NCBI RefSeq assembly: GCF_007830065.1
Contig: NZ_VLKK01000007.1
Location: 147,479-211,478 of the forward strand
DNA from: Sphingobium wenxiniae
GTDB taxonomy: Bacteria; Pseudomonadota; Alphaproteobacteria; Sphingomonadales; Sphingomonadaceae
Length of the DNA stretch: 64,000 nt
Reading direction: 5' to 3'
The notes under the pieces were generated by a model. That model saw only the letters and a list, made by a program, of their open reading frames with translations, searched no databases and was not told the DNA's origin. Below are positions 27,267-34,385 of the stretch, in pieces. The first letter of the stretch is position 1. Every line of letters begins with the position of its first letter. Position numbers and translations under genes: made by a program.

Positions 27267-27545
27267 CTATCCCGCGACCGGCAGGTCGAGCGCCAGCATC
27301 CGGTCGGCAATCGCCGCCGGATCGACCGGATAATTGCCCGATGCGATGGCCGCCTTGATCGCCGCGACGCGATCCATGTCGACCGGCGCGCCTTGCGCCG
27401 CCATGCGGGCCGCCGGGCTTGCCGAAGCCGCCGATGAAGCGGGCGCGCCAGCCGTGCCCACGGAGGATGCGCGCACCTTGCCGCCATCCCGGATGCGGGA
27501 AGCTTCGACTGCGGCGCTCAGGCTCTGGCCAACTGACTTGATCAT
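27267..27545 (-). CDS. flgM: anti-sigma-28 factor
   Basis: FlgM (92 residues) binds FliA until the hook is complete and is then exported. The N-terminal half is Ala/Ser-rich and disordered; the C-terminal FliA-binding half has VDMDRVAAIKAAIASGNYPVDPAAIADRML, the typical FlgM signature. A candidate sigma-28 promoter (27577-27603) lies just upstream inside the end of flgA, which would give the classical feedback loop, and read-through from flgA is also likely. flgN follows after 3 bases. Confidence 0.92.
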   Translation of the reverse strand: MIKSVGQSLSAAVEASRIRDGGKVRASSVGTAGAPASSAASASPAARMAAQGAPVDMDRVAAIKAAIASGNYPVDPAAIADRMLALDLPVAG

Positions 27546-27576
27546 GGGTTCAATCCTTCACTCGTCCCTACCGTCT

Positions 27577-27603
27577 ATAACGGACAAGTTCAAAAATCAT
27601 TAA
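27577..27603 (-). promoter_or_regulatory. candidate sigma-28 promoter of flgM
   Basis: On the minus strand TTAA (one mismatch to TAAA), 15 bases, then TCCGTTAT at 27577-27584. Spacing and -10 agree with the fliC and motA sites. It overlaps the last codons of flgA. Confidence 0.5.
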
Positions 27604-28138
27604 ATCCCGGAACGCGCACAATTCCCATTTCCACGACCTGCGCCAAAATGGGCGACGATTTCCTGTCCTCGCGCACGCGGATCGTCTCGCCGATGGCGCC
27701 ATCCTCGTCCGCGATCATCATGCGCGACACGCTGAACACCGCGTTGCCAGCCATCAATTGCACGGGGTCGCCGCGCTTGACCGCGTTTTCCTTCGGCGCC
27801 GGCCTGCTCGCCATGCCATAGCGCGCCACCGGCCCGGACGCCCCAGCCGCGCCGCCGGGGACCAAAGGCACCCGGATGCGCCAGCCCAGCGCATCGCACT
27901 TCACCATCGCGGCGCCGAAAACCGGCCCCTCGACATTGGGCGTGGTGGGACAGGCCGCGAGTTTGAGCCGCCGGTCGACCGGCGCGGCAGGTCCGCCCGG
28001 CTCGCCCAGATTGGCGCCCACGGTCATCGCCACCAGACTGTCAATCCGATCCAGATTCTCGAATTTCTGCTGCGCCAGCGCCGGTCCGGCGCTCATCATG
28101 ACGAAGGCGACAAGGCAGATTGTGGGCAGTTTCAACAC
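27590..28138 (-). CDS. flgA: flagellar P-ring assembly chaperone
   Basis: FlgA is the periplasmic chaperone for P-ring (FlgI) assembly. From the GTG at 28136-28138 the protein has 182 residues and begins with a signal peptide (LKLPTICLVAFVMMSAGPALAQ). The SAF-type C-domain contains VKRGDPVQLMAGNAVFSVSRMMIADEDGAIGETIRVRE. GGAGA stands 7 bases before the GTG, and a strong sigma-54 promoter lies at 28177-28192; the longer open frame upstream of it overlaps the stator gene and is not used. flgM follows. Confidence 0.9.
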   Translation of the reverse strand: MLKLPTICLVAFVMMSAGPALAQQKFENLDRIDSLVAMTVGANLGEPGGPAAPVDRRLKLAACPTTPNVEGPVFGAAMVKCDALGWRIRVPLVPGGAAGASGPVARYGMASRPAPKENAVKRGDPVQLMAGNAVFSVSRMMIADEDGAIGETIRVREDRKSSPILAQVVEMGIVRVPGFNDF

Positions 28139-28176
28139 GATCAGTCTCCGAATGCGGATGTCTTGCCGTGTGTTTC

Positions 28177-28192
28177 CGCAATTTCCGTGCCA
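28177..28192 (-). promoter_or_regulatory. sigma-54 promoter of flgA
   Basis: On the minus strand TGGCAC-N5-TTGCG, a near-perfect -24/-12 element, 38 bases ahead of the flgA GTG start. It sits between the MotB-like gene and flgA. Confidence 0.85.
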
Positions 28193-28208
28193 ATTCCGGC
28201 GGAACGCT

Positions 28209-28700
28209 TCAGTCGGACTTCGCCGCGATGCGGATGACCTGCCCCTGCCCCGCCTTCCCTTCGGCCTGATCCAGCCCGCGGATCGCCAGACGGCTGCCCG
28301 CAATCCCTTCGGCCCGCAAGGCCCGCGCCACCGCGCCCAGCCGCGCCGCCGCCAGATCCCAGTCGTCGAACCGCTGCCGCGCCGGGTCCGTGCCATGGCT
28401 GCGGACCTCGATCCCGCCGCTGTCGCGCGAAAATTCGCGGGCAATGGCCGTCAACCGCGCCTTGCCCGCGCCAGTCAGCAGCGCCTCGCCCGGCACGAAC
28501 AGCTCCGCCGCGCGCAGTTCGATCCCCTGCCGCATCGCCCGCCCGCCAAATTGCTGGCTGAGGCCCGCCAGCATGACGTCGCGCCGCTGCCCGCTCGCCT
28601 GCAACAGCACGAAGAAGGCCAGCAGCAACAGCAGCAGATCGGCAAAGCTGACGGCCCATCGGTTCCGCCGGACCATGGCTGGAGCAGGAGGCGCGCTCAT
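28209..28700 (-). CDS. compact MotB/PomB-like stator subunit
   Basis: A 163-residue protein with one N-terminal membrane helix, WAVSFADLLLLLLAFFVLLQAS. The aspartate at residue 21 fits the ion-binding Asp of MotB. An OmpA-like domain follows almost at once (ELFVPGEALLTGAG at about 66-79, then DDWDLAAARLGAVARAL and a C-terminal VIRIAAK). MotB proteins are usually near 300 residues, so the periplasmic linker is nearly absent, and GHTD of the peptidoglycan-binding site reads SHGTD here. The FADLxxLL pattern is closer to sodium-type PomB than to the YADFxTAMM of the second MotB at 39017. It overlaps the MotA-like gene by 4 bases. Confidence 0.75.
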   Translation of the reverse strand: MSAPPAPAMVRRNRWAVSFADLLLLLLAFFVLLQASGQRRDVMLAGLSQQFGGRAMRQGIELRAAELFVPGEALLTGAGKARLTAIAREFSRDSGGIEVRSHGTDPARQRFDDWDLAAARLGAVARALRAEGIAGSRLAIRGLDQAEGKAGQGQVIRIAAKSD

Positions 28701-29365
28701 GCGACCTCACGGATCGAAGCGCGCCGCACCGGTGCATTTTCGCGCCGCGCAATGGCCAGCATCCGCGCCACGGCTTCCTGCTGCCAGGCCAGTTCCCGCT
28801 CGGACAGGTCGGCGAGCCGCGCGGCAATCGGCGCGGCGACGATATTCGCGATCACCACGCCATAGAGCGTCGTCAGCAGCGCGAGCGCCATGGACGGCCC
28901 CAGCCTGGCGGGATCGTCCATCGCCGCGAACATGCCGACAAGGCCGATGATCGTCCCCGCCATGCCCAGCGCGGGCGCGGCGTCGGCGATCGACAGCCAC
29001 ACATTGCGGACCGCCGCGTGCCTTTGCCCGCGATCCGCCAGCGCCTGCGCGGCCCACAGTTCGAACTGCTCCACCTTCTCGCAATTGGCGAGGCGGCGCG
29101 CGGCCTCCCCCAGGAAGGGATCGGCGGTCTTGACCCGGTCCGTGCAGGAAAGCCCGCGCAACTGCGCCACCTGGTCGATCCTGAGCATCGCCGCGCGCGC
29201 CGCATCGCGATCCCGCGCGGGGCGGGCCGTGACGAGCGGCCTCAGCGCCGCGAAGGCGCGCGCGAAATGCGCCCCGCCATTCTGCAACAGCGCCACCAGC
29301 CCGATGCCCGCGACCATCGCCGTCAAGGTCAGCGGATCGAACAGATGCCCCAATATTCCCACCAT
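28697..29365 (-). CDS. MotA/ExbB-like stator subunit
   Basis: A 222-residue protein of the MotA/TolQ/ExbB family. Only three hydrophobic segments are visible: about 10-29 (LTLTAMVAGIGLVALL), about 128-150 (PALGMAGTIIGLVGMFAAM) and about 160-182 (LALLTTLYGVVIANIVAAPIAA). The conserved G-x-x-GTxxGLxxMF and TTxYGxxxAN patterns identify the family. MotA normally has four membrane helices; this count is as in ExbB/TolQ. ATG 29363-29365 is preferred because GGAG stands nine bases upstream. It is divergent from flgB and paired with the MotB-like gene, so it is a likely second stator. Confidence 0.75.
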   Translation of the reverse strand: MVGILGHLFDPLTLTAMVAGIGLVALLQNGGAHFARAFAALRPLVTARPARDRDAARAAMLRIDQVAQLRGLSCTDRVKTADPFLGEAARRLANCEKVEQFELWAAQALADRGQRHAAVRNVWLSIADAAPALGMAGTIIGLVGMFAAMDDPARLGPSMALALLTTLYGVVIANIVAAPIAARLADLSERELAWQQEAVARMLAIARRENAPVRRASIREVA

Positions 29366-29387
29366 GACTCGCCGCTCCATCCAGGCC

Positions 29388-29424
29388 CGGCAAAGCCTTG
29401 CCGCCGCCCGGCAAAAATTTGCCG
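29388..29424. promoter_or_regulatory. paired CGGCAA-N4-TTGCCG palindromes
   Basis: Two perfect palindromes, 29388-29403 and 29409-29424, with centres 21 bases apart (two helical turns). They lie about 100-140 bases upstream of the expected flgB start of transcription and 23-59 bases from the stator gene start. This is the usual place for enhancer sites of a sigma-54 activator. Confidence 0.65.
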
Positions 29425-29499
29425 CCCTTGCCGCCTGCTTGAGGCAATCCCCCGGATTTCCGCCACTTTCGCCTTTGCCGATGCGTCACCCACGCAAAT

Positions 29500-29515
29500 T
29501 GGCACGGCTCTTGCG
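29500..29515 (+). promoter_or_regulatory. sigma-54 promoter of flgB operon
   Basis: TGGCAC-N5-TTGCG, with GG-N10-GC spacing. It is 104 bases ahead of the flgB start codon and has the paired palindromes upstream. Confidence 0.85.
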
Positions 29516-29618
29516 AATATCAGGCTGGATCGCCCGCACTGCACGCCATCAGGCTTCAGAACGGCGCGGCGAACCGAAGTTTTAGGCCCATCGGGGCAAA
29601 AAGGGACGCAAGACGAAA

Positions 29619-29987
29619 ATGTCGCTGGAAGACGGTTTGTTCGGGATACATGGAAAGGCGCTGGCGCTTCGCTCGCAGCGCCTGTCCCTGCTCGCGTCCA
29701 ACATCGCCAACGCCTCGACGCCGGGCTACAAGGCGCGCGACATCAATTTCGACGCCGCGCTCAAGGAAGCGACCACGCAGGCGGGCAAATCCGCCGCCGA
29801 CGTATCGAAAGCGGCCGACGATAGCATGGGCTACCGCGTGCCCCTGCAACCCAGCCTCGACGGCAACACGGTGGAACTCAGCACCGAACAGACGCTGTTC
29901 GCGGAAAACGCCGTCAAATATCGCACGACCCTCTCCTTCCTGGAGGGCCGCATCAACACCATCACCCGCGCCTTGAAGGGAGAATGA
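29619..29987 (+). CDS. flgB: flagellar proximal rod protein FlgB
   Basis: FlgB (122 residues) is one of the proximal rod subunits. The N-terminal LRSQRLSLLASNIANASTPGYKARDINF segment is the conserved flagellar rod/hook motif, and the C-terminal region VELSTEQTLFAENAVKYRTTLSFLEGRINTI is typical for FlgB. Length is normal. It is the first gene of the plus-strand operon and overlaps flgC by 4 bases. Confidence 0.95.
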   Translation: MSLEDGLFGIHGKALALRSQRLSLLASNIANASTPGYKARDINFDAALKEATTQAGKSAADVSKAADDSMGYRVPLQPSLDGNTVELSTEQTLFAENAVKYRTTLSFLEGRINTITRALKGE

Positions 29988-30400
29988 GCATGAGCGGCTC
30001 CGGTCCCATGAACGTCTTCGACATCGCCGGCCGCGCCATGAGCGCGCAGCTCGTCCGCCTCAACACCACCGCGTCCAACATGGCCAATGCGGGCAATGTG
30101 TCGGGCAGCGCGGCGGACGCCTATCGCGCGATCAAGCCGGTCTTCCGCTCCGTCACCGACAGCCCCGGCGTGTCGACCGTGAAGGTGGAGCAGGTCGTCA
30201 CCACCAACGCCCAGCCCACCAAGCGCCACGATCCCAATCACCCGCTGGCCGACGCCAATGGCGATGTCTGGGAAGCGGCCGTGGATAGCAATGCGGAGCT
30301 GGTCGACATGATCGAGACCGCCCGCATGTACCAGAACAACGTGCAGGTGCTGAACACCGCCAAATCGCTGATGATGGAAACCATAAGGATCGGCAAATGA
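29984..30400 (+). CDS. flgC: flagellar proximal rod protein FlgC
   Basis: FlgC (138 residues) is a proximal rod subunit. The N-terminus contains FDIAGRAMSAQLVRLNTTASNMANAGNVSGS, and the C-terminus has DPNHPLADANGDV followed by VDMIETARMYQNNVQVLNTAKSLMMETIRIGK, both diagnostic. It overlaps flgB and flgD by 4 bases each, so translation is likely coupled along the three genes. Its ATG lies in the ATGA that ends flgB. Confidence 0.95.
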   Translation: MSMSGSGPMNVFDIAGRAMSAQLVRLNTTASNMANAGNVSGSAADAYRAIKPVFRSVTDSPGVSTVKVEQVVTTNAQPTKRHDPNHPLADANGDVWEAAVDSNAELVDMIETARMYQNNVQVLNTAKSLMMETIRIGK

Positions 30401-31056
30401 GCACGACCTCGAACGTCACCGACAGCGCGGGCATTCCCGCCTATAGCCCTTCCACCGTCAAGGCGACCGGCAAGTCGGAAATGGGGCAGGCGGATTTCCT
30501 GCGCCTGCTCACCGCCCAGATGCAGACGCAGGACCCGTTCGAGCCGATGGACAATGCCCAGATGGTTGCCCAGATGGCGACCATCACCAACTCCAGCGGC
30601 ATCGCGGAAATGAACGCGACGATGAAAAGCCTCGCCTCGCAGCTTACCGGCTCGCGCCTGGGCGACGCGGCAAGCTGGATCGGCAAGTCGATGCTGGTCG
30701 AAAGCAATATCGCCGCCCCCGACGCGGCGGGCCAGTATATCGGCCAGCTCACGCTTGGCAGCGATGCCGAAAACGTCTCGGTCGATCTGGTCGACGGCAA
30801 CGGCAACACGGTCAAAACCATCGACCTGGGCGCCCAGTCCAAGGGCGACGTCAATTTCTATTGGGACGGCAAGGATGAGGCGGGCGAAACCGTCGCCGAC
30901 GGCCCGCTCCAGATCAAGGTCAACGGCGCGAACCCCAATCGGGTCGCAAGCTGGGCCGCCATCGCCGCCGTCCAGTCGCCCGCCGACGGCAGCGCGTCCA
31001 AACTCATCACCGCGCTGGGCACCTACAGCCCCGCCGACGCCATCAGTCTCGCTTAA
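30397..31056 (+). CDS. flgD: flagellar hook assembly scaffold FlgD
   Basis: FlgD (219 residues) caps the growing hook and helps FlgE subunits fold. The N-terminal part holds FLRLLTAQMQTQDPFEPMDNAQMVAQMATITNSSGIAEMN, the FlgD signature; the C-terminal half is a Tudor/FnIII-like beta region with VDLVDGNGNTVKTIDLG. It overlaps flgC by 4 bases and precedes flgE by 30 bases. Length is usual. Confidence 0.94.
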   Translation: MSTTSNVTDSAGIPAYSPSTVKATGKSEMGQADFLRLLTAQMQTQDPFEPMDNAQMVAQMATITNSSGIAEMNATMKSLASQLTGSRLGDAASWIGKSMLVESNIAAPDAAGQYIGQLTLGSDAENVSVDLVDGNGNTVKTIDLGAQSKGDVNFYWDGKDEAGETVADGPLQIKVNGANPNRVASWAAIAAVQSPADGSASKLITALGTYSPADAISLA

Positions 31057-31086
31057 CCTCATCCTTTTCACCCAGGGAGCAACGCC

Positions 31087-31929
31087 ATGTCCTTCTACAT
31101 CTCGCTTTCCGGCCTCAAGGCGGCCCAGACCGACCTTGCGACCATCTCCAACAACGTCGCCAACGTGAACTCCACCGCGTTCAAGCGCAGCCAGGCCAAT
31201 TTCGGCGACATCTTCGCCGCCGCGCCGATGCAGACCACGACGCAGGTGTCCGGCCAGGGCGTCCGCGTGCAGAGCATCACCCAGCAGTTCACGCAGGGCA
31301 CGACGCAGGGCACCGACAAGACGCTGGACCTCGCCATCACCGGCGAAGGCTTCTTCACCGTCAAGCGCACCGCCGACGATCAGGTCAGCTACACCCGCAA
31401 CGGCGCTTTTTCGGTGACGAACGACCGTTATGTCGTCGACACCACCGGCGCGCGGCTTCAGGTGATCCCGGTCGATCCCGTGACCGGCGCGCCCACCGCG
31501 ACCGGCACGCTGGGCACCGGCGACCTCGTCGATCTCAAGGTTCCGACCAACTGGCCCGACGGCGGCACCGGCAACCAGCTTTCCAGCGTCGGCGTGGCGG
31601 AAAATGGCGACATCACGGGCGTCTATGCCGACGGCACCACCGTCCATCTGGGCACGGCCGCCATGGCCGCCTTCAACAGCCAGGACGGCCTGCGCCAGCG
31701 CGGCGACGCGCACTGGTATTCGACCGCGGCCAGCGGCGACCCGATGTTCGGCACCGCCAATAGCGGCCTTTTCGGATCGATCCAGTCCGGCACGCTGGAA
31801 CGCTCCAACGTAGACATCACGGAGGAACTGGTCAGCCTGATCTCCGCCCAGCGCAACTTCCAGGCGAACGCCAAGGCGATCGAGGCGGCGAACACGCTGT
31901 CGACCACCATCGTCAACATGCGGTCATAA
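31087..31929 (+). CDS. flgE: flagellar hook protein, short form
   Basis: A 280-residue hook protein. The N-terminus SFYISLSGLKAAQTDLATISNNVANVNSTAFKRSQANFGD and the C-terminus SNVDITEELVSLISAQRNFQANAKAIEAANTLSTTIVNM are the conserved D0 parts. It is much shorter than the 402-residue Salmonella FlgE, so the outer D2/D3 domains must be reduced. The position between flgD and flgF and the spacing favour FlgE over a duplicated FlgF/FlgG. A GGGAG precedes the ATG. A palindromic repeat follows in the gap before flgF. Confidence 0.88.
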   Translation: MSFYISLSGLKAAQTDLATISNNVANVNSTAFKRSQANFGDIFAAAPMQTTTQVSGQGVRVQSITQQFTQGTTQGTDKTLDLAITGEGFFTVKRTADDQVSYTRNGAFSVTNDRYVVDTTGARLQVIPVDPVTGAPTATGTLGTGDLVDLKVPTNWPDGGTGNQLSSVGVAENGDITGVYADGTTVHLGTAAMAAFNSQDGLRQRGDAHWYSTAASGDPMFGTANSGLFGSIQSGTLERSNVDITEELVSLISAQRNFQANAKAIEAANTLSTTIVNMRS

Positions 31930-31953
31930 ACCAGCCGGAAATTAAAGCTCTTT

Positions 31954-32076
31954 CCCGTTCGGGCTGAGCGAAGTCGAAGCCTTCCGCTGAGCGAAGCGAA
32001 GTGCTTCGGCTTCGCCTCAGCAGAGCCTTCGACATTTTGGACGAGACAAGCGGCTCGTTCAAACAGAGCGAACGGG
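31954..32076. repeat. palindromic repeat with strong inner hairpin, flgE-flgF gap
   Basis: CCCGTTCG at 31954-31961 is matched by CGAACGGG at 32069-32076. Inside, 31986-32021 forms a long stem (GCTGAG...CTCAGC with GAAGC/GCTTC). The ends match those of the repeat at 203-265. It fills most of the flgE-flgF gap and could reduce transcription or shape mRNA decay between the two genes. Confidence 0.65.
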
Positions 32077-32105
32077 TCGGACAAGACAGGAAACAGGACA
32101 AACCC

Positions 32106-32849
32106 ATGGACCGGCTCGTCAACACGGCTCTCACCGCGATGCGCGGCGCGATGGCGCGGCAGGCGGCAATCTCGAACAATCTCGCGAACGTCAACACCGT
32201 CGGCTTCCGCGCGGAGATCGCCAATGCCGAGACGCGCTGGATCAAGGGCGATACCTTCGACACGCGGGCGCAGGCATCCGAACAGGTGATCGCCGCCGAC
32301 ATGGCGCAGGGGGCAGTCACCGCGACCGGCAATCCGCTGGACGTGGCGATGAACGGCGACGCCTTGCTCGCCGTTCAGGCCGCGGACGGCAGCGAAGCCT
32401 ATACGCGCCGGGGCGACCTTAAACTCACCGACAGCGGCCTGCTGACCACCGGCGACGGCCTGCCCGTGCTGGGTGAAGGCGGTCCCATCACCCTGCCGCA
32501 GATGGACAGCCTATCCATCGCGCAGGACGGCAGCATCTGGGGCGTGCCGCAGGGGGGCGACGCCGCCAACCCGCAGCGCGTCGATGGCCTGAAACTCGTC
32601 AACGCCACCGGCTCCTCCATCGCCAAGGGCACGGACGGCCTGTTCCGCGAAACCAATGGCGGCGCGTTGCCGCAGGACCCGCTCGCCACCGTCACCGCCG
32701 GATCGGTCGAAGGCTCCAACGTCAATGCGACCGCGGCCCTCGTCCAGATGATCGAGGCGAGCCGGGCGTGGGAAACGCAGGTCAAGATGATCGACACCGC
32801 GAAACAGCTCGATGACGGCGGCGCATCGCTCATGCGCCTTGATGGTTAA
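32106..32849 (+). CDS. flgF: flagellar proximal rod protein FlgF
   Basis: FlgF (247 residues from ATG 32106) is a rod subunit. The N-terminus MDRLVNTALTAMRGAMARQAAISNNLANVNTVGFRAEIAN and the C-terminus VEGSNVNATAALVQMIEASRAWETQVKMIDTAKQLDD identify it, with PLDVAMNGDALLAVQAADGSEAYTRRGDLKLTDSG in the middle. The longer frame upstream runs into the repeat and is rejected; the MDRL start is the family start. A sigma-54 promoter for flgG begins two bases past its stop. Confidence 0.94.
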   Translation: MDRLVNTALTAMRGAMARQAAISNNLANVNTVGFRAEIANAETRWIKGDTFDTRAQASEQVIAADMAQGAVTATGNPLDVAMNGDALLAVQAADGSEAYTRRGDLKLTDSGLLTTGDGLPVLGEGGPITLPQMDSLSIAQDGSIWGVPQGGDAANPQRVDGLKLVNATGSSIAKGTDGLFRETNGGALPQDPLATVTAGSVEGSNVNATAALVQMIEASRAWETQVKMIDTAKQLDDGGASLMRLDG

Positions 32850-32851
32850 TT

Positions 32852-32867
32852 TGGCACGAACCTTGCT
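32852..32867 (+). promoter_or_regulatory. sigma-54 promoter of flgG
   Basis: TGGCAC-N5-TTGCT, a near-perfect element, in the flgF-flgG gap and 50 bases ahead of the flgG start. It would start a second transcript for flgG-H-I-J-K-L. Confidence 0.85.
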
Positions 32868-32916
32868 TTTCAACAGGCAGGACTGAGCCGATACGGCTCC
32901 ACGGAGACAAGAGACG

Positions 32917-33705
32917 ATGACCAACGCAGCCCTTCATGTCGCCCGCACCGGCCTTGACGCGCAGAACACGAAGATGCGCGTGATCGCCAACAACCTGGCG
33001 AACGTCAACACGACCGGCTTCAAGCGCGACCGCGCCGATTTCGAAACCCTCGCCTATCAGCAGATGGTGGCGGCGGGCGCGAACTCCGACACGGAAAACA
33101 AGTTCGCGACCGGCCTCAACCTCGGCTCCGGCGTCTCGATGCAGGGGACCAGCAAGATCAACACGCAGGGCACGTTGCAGGAAACCGGCAACGCGCTCGA
33201 CATGGCGATCGAGGGCGCGGGCTTCTTTCAGGTGCAGCGGCCCGACGGCTCCATCGCCTATACCCGCGCGGGCAATTTCACGACCACGGCCGAAGGCGTC
33301 GTCGTCACCAGCGACGGCCTGCCGCTGATCCCGCAGATCACCGTGCCCGAAGGCACGACCGGCCTCACCATCGGCAATGACGGCACCGTCTCCGCCACCT
33401 TGCAGGGCCAGACGGAAGCGACCCAGCTCGGCCAGATCGAACTTGCCAGTTTCATGAACGCGTCCGGCCTCCAGCCGATCGGCGGCAACATGCTGCTCGA
33501 AACGGCGGCCAGCGGCACGCCGCAGGTCGGCGTCGCGGGCCTGGATGGGCGCGGCGCGATCCGCTCCGGCAATCTCGAAACCTCGAACGTCAATGTGGTC
33601 GAGGAGCTGGTCGACATGATCGAAACCCAGCGCGCCTATGAGGTCAATTCCAAGATGATCAAGGCGACCGACGAGATGCTCCAATATGTAAACCAGCAGT
33701 TGTGA
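32917..33705 (+). CDS. flgG: flagellar distal rod protein FlgG
   Basis: FlgG (262 residues) forms the distal rod. The N-terminus ALHVARTGLDAQNTKMRVIANNLANVNTTGFKRDRADFETLAYQ and the segment GVSMQGTSKINTQGTLQETGNALDMAIEGAGFFQVQ are highly conserved; the C-terminus VNVVEELVDMIETQRAYEVNSKMIKATDEMLQYVNQQL is diagnostic. It has normal length and its own sigma-54 promoter. flgH starts at a GTG that overlaps its stop codon. Confidence 0.96.
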   Translation: MTNAALHVARTGLDAQNTKMRVIANNLANVNTTGFKRDRADFETLAYQQMVAAGANSDTENKFATGLNLGSGVSMQGTSKINTQGTLQETGNALDMAIEGAGFFQVQRPDGSIAYTRAGNFTTTAEGVVVTSDGLPLIPQITVPEGTTGLTIGNDGTVSATLQGQTEATQLGQIELASFMNASGLQPIGGNMLLETAASGTPQVGVAGLDGRGAIRSGNLETSNVNVVEELVDMIETQRAYEVNSKMIKATDEMLQYVNQQL

Positions 33706-34385
33706 GCCGGTTGATGCGCGCCCTTTCCGCCTCCATCGCCGCCCTGTCGCTGATCGCTTCCCCCGCCATCGCGGGCAAGAAGCAGCGCGAGGAGGAACGG
33801 CAATATTACGCCCCCACGGTCGTGGCGCAGCCCGCCGCGCCCGCCGCCAACGGCTCGATCTTTCAGGCGTCGATGGGCTACACGCCGCTCACCAGCGGGG
33901 CGCGCGCGACCAGCGTGGGCGACATCATCACCATCGTCCTGGTCGAACGCACGCAGGCGACCAAGAGCAACAGCGCCGACACCAGCCGCAACGGCAATAT
34001 CGGCCTGACCCCGCCCACCACCGGCGTGCTCTCCAAGCTCTTCTCCGCCAGCGACGTCGCCATGGGCGGCCAGAGCGGCTTCACCGGCAAGGGCAACGCG
34101 ACCCAGTCCAACGCCCTCAATGGCGAGATCACCGTGACCATCGCGGCGGTCTATCCCAACGGCACGATGCTGGTGAAGGGCGAAAAGGCCCTGACCCTCA
34201 ATCGCGGCGACGAATTCATCCAGATCAGCGGCCTGGTCCGTCAGGCGGACATCAGCCCGGACAACCGCATCGCCTCCACCCGCGTGGCCGACGCGAAGAT
34301 CATCTATACCGGCAAGGGCGAAATCGCCCGCGCCAGCCGTCAGGGCTGGCTGCAACGCTTCTTCTCGATGATCAGCCCCTTCTGA
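33702..34385 (+). CDS. flgH: flagellar L-ring protein FlgH without lipobox
   Basis: FlgH (227 residues from GTG 33702, 223 from ATG 33714) forms the outer-membrane L ring. The signal peptide MRALSASIAALSLIASPAIAGKK has no cysteine, so the usual lipoprotein signal is absent and cleavage by signal peptidase I is expected. Later segments are typical: ATSVGDIITIVLVERTQATKSNS, LNGEITVTIAAVYPNGTMLVKGEKALTLNRGDEFIQISGLVRQADISPDN. It overlaps flgG by 4 bases and abuts flgI (1-base overlap). Confidence 0.93.
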   Translation: MSRLMRALSASIAALSLIASPAIAGKKQREEERQYYAPTVVAQPAAPAANGSIFQASMGYTPLTSGARATSVGDIITIVLVERTQATKSNSADTSRNGNIGLTPPTTGVLSKLFSASDVAMGGQSGFTGKGNATQSNALNGEITVTIAAVYPNGTMLVKGEKALTLNRGDEFIQISGLVRQADISPDNRIASTRVADAKIIYTGKGEIARASRQGWLQRFFSMISPF

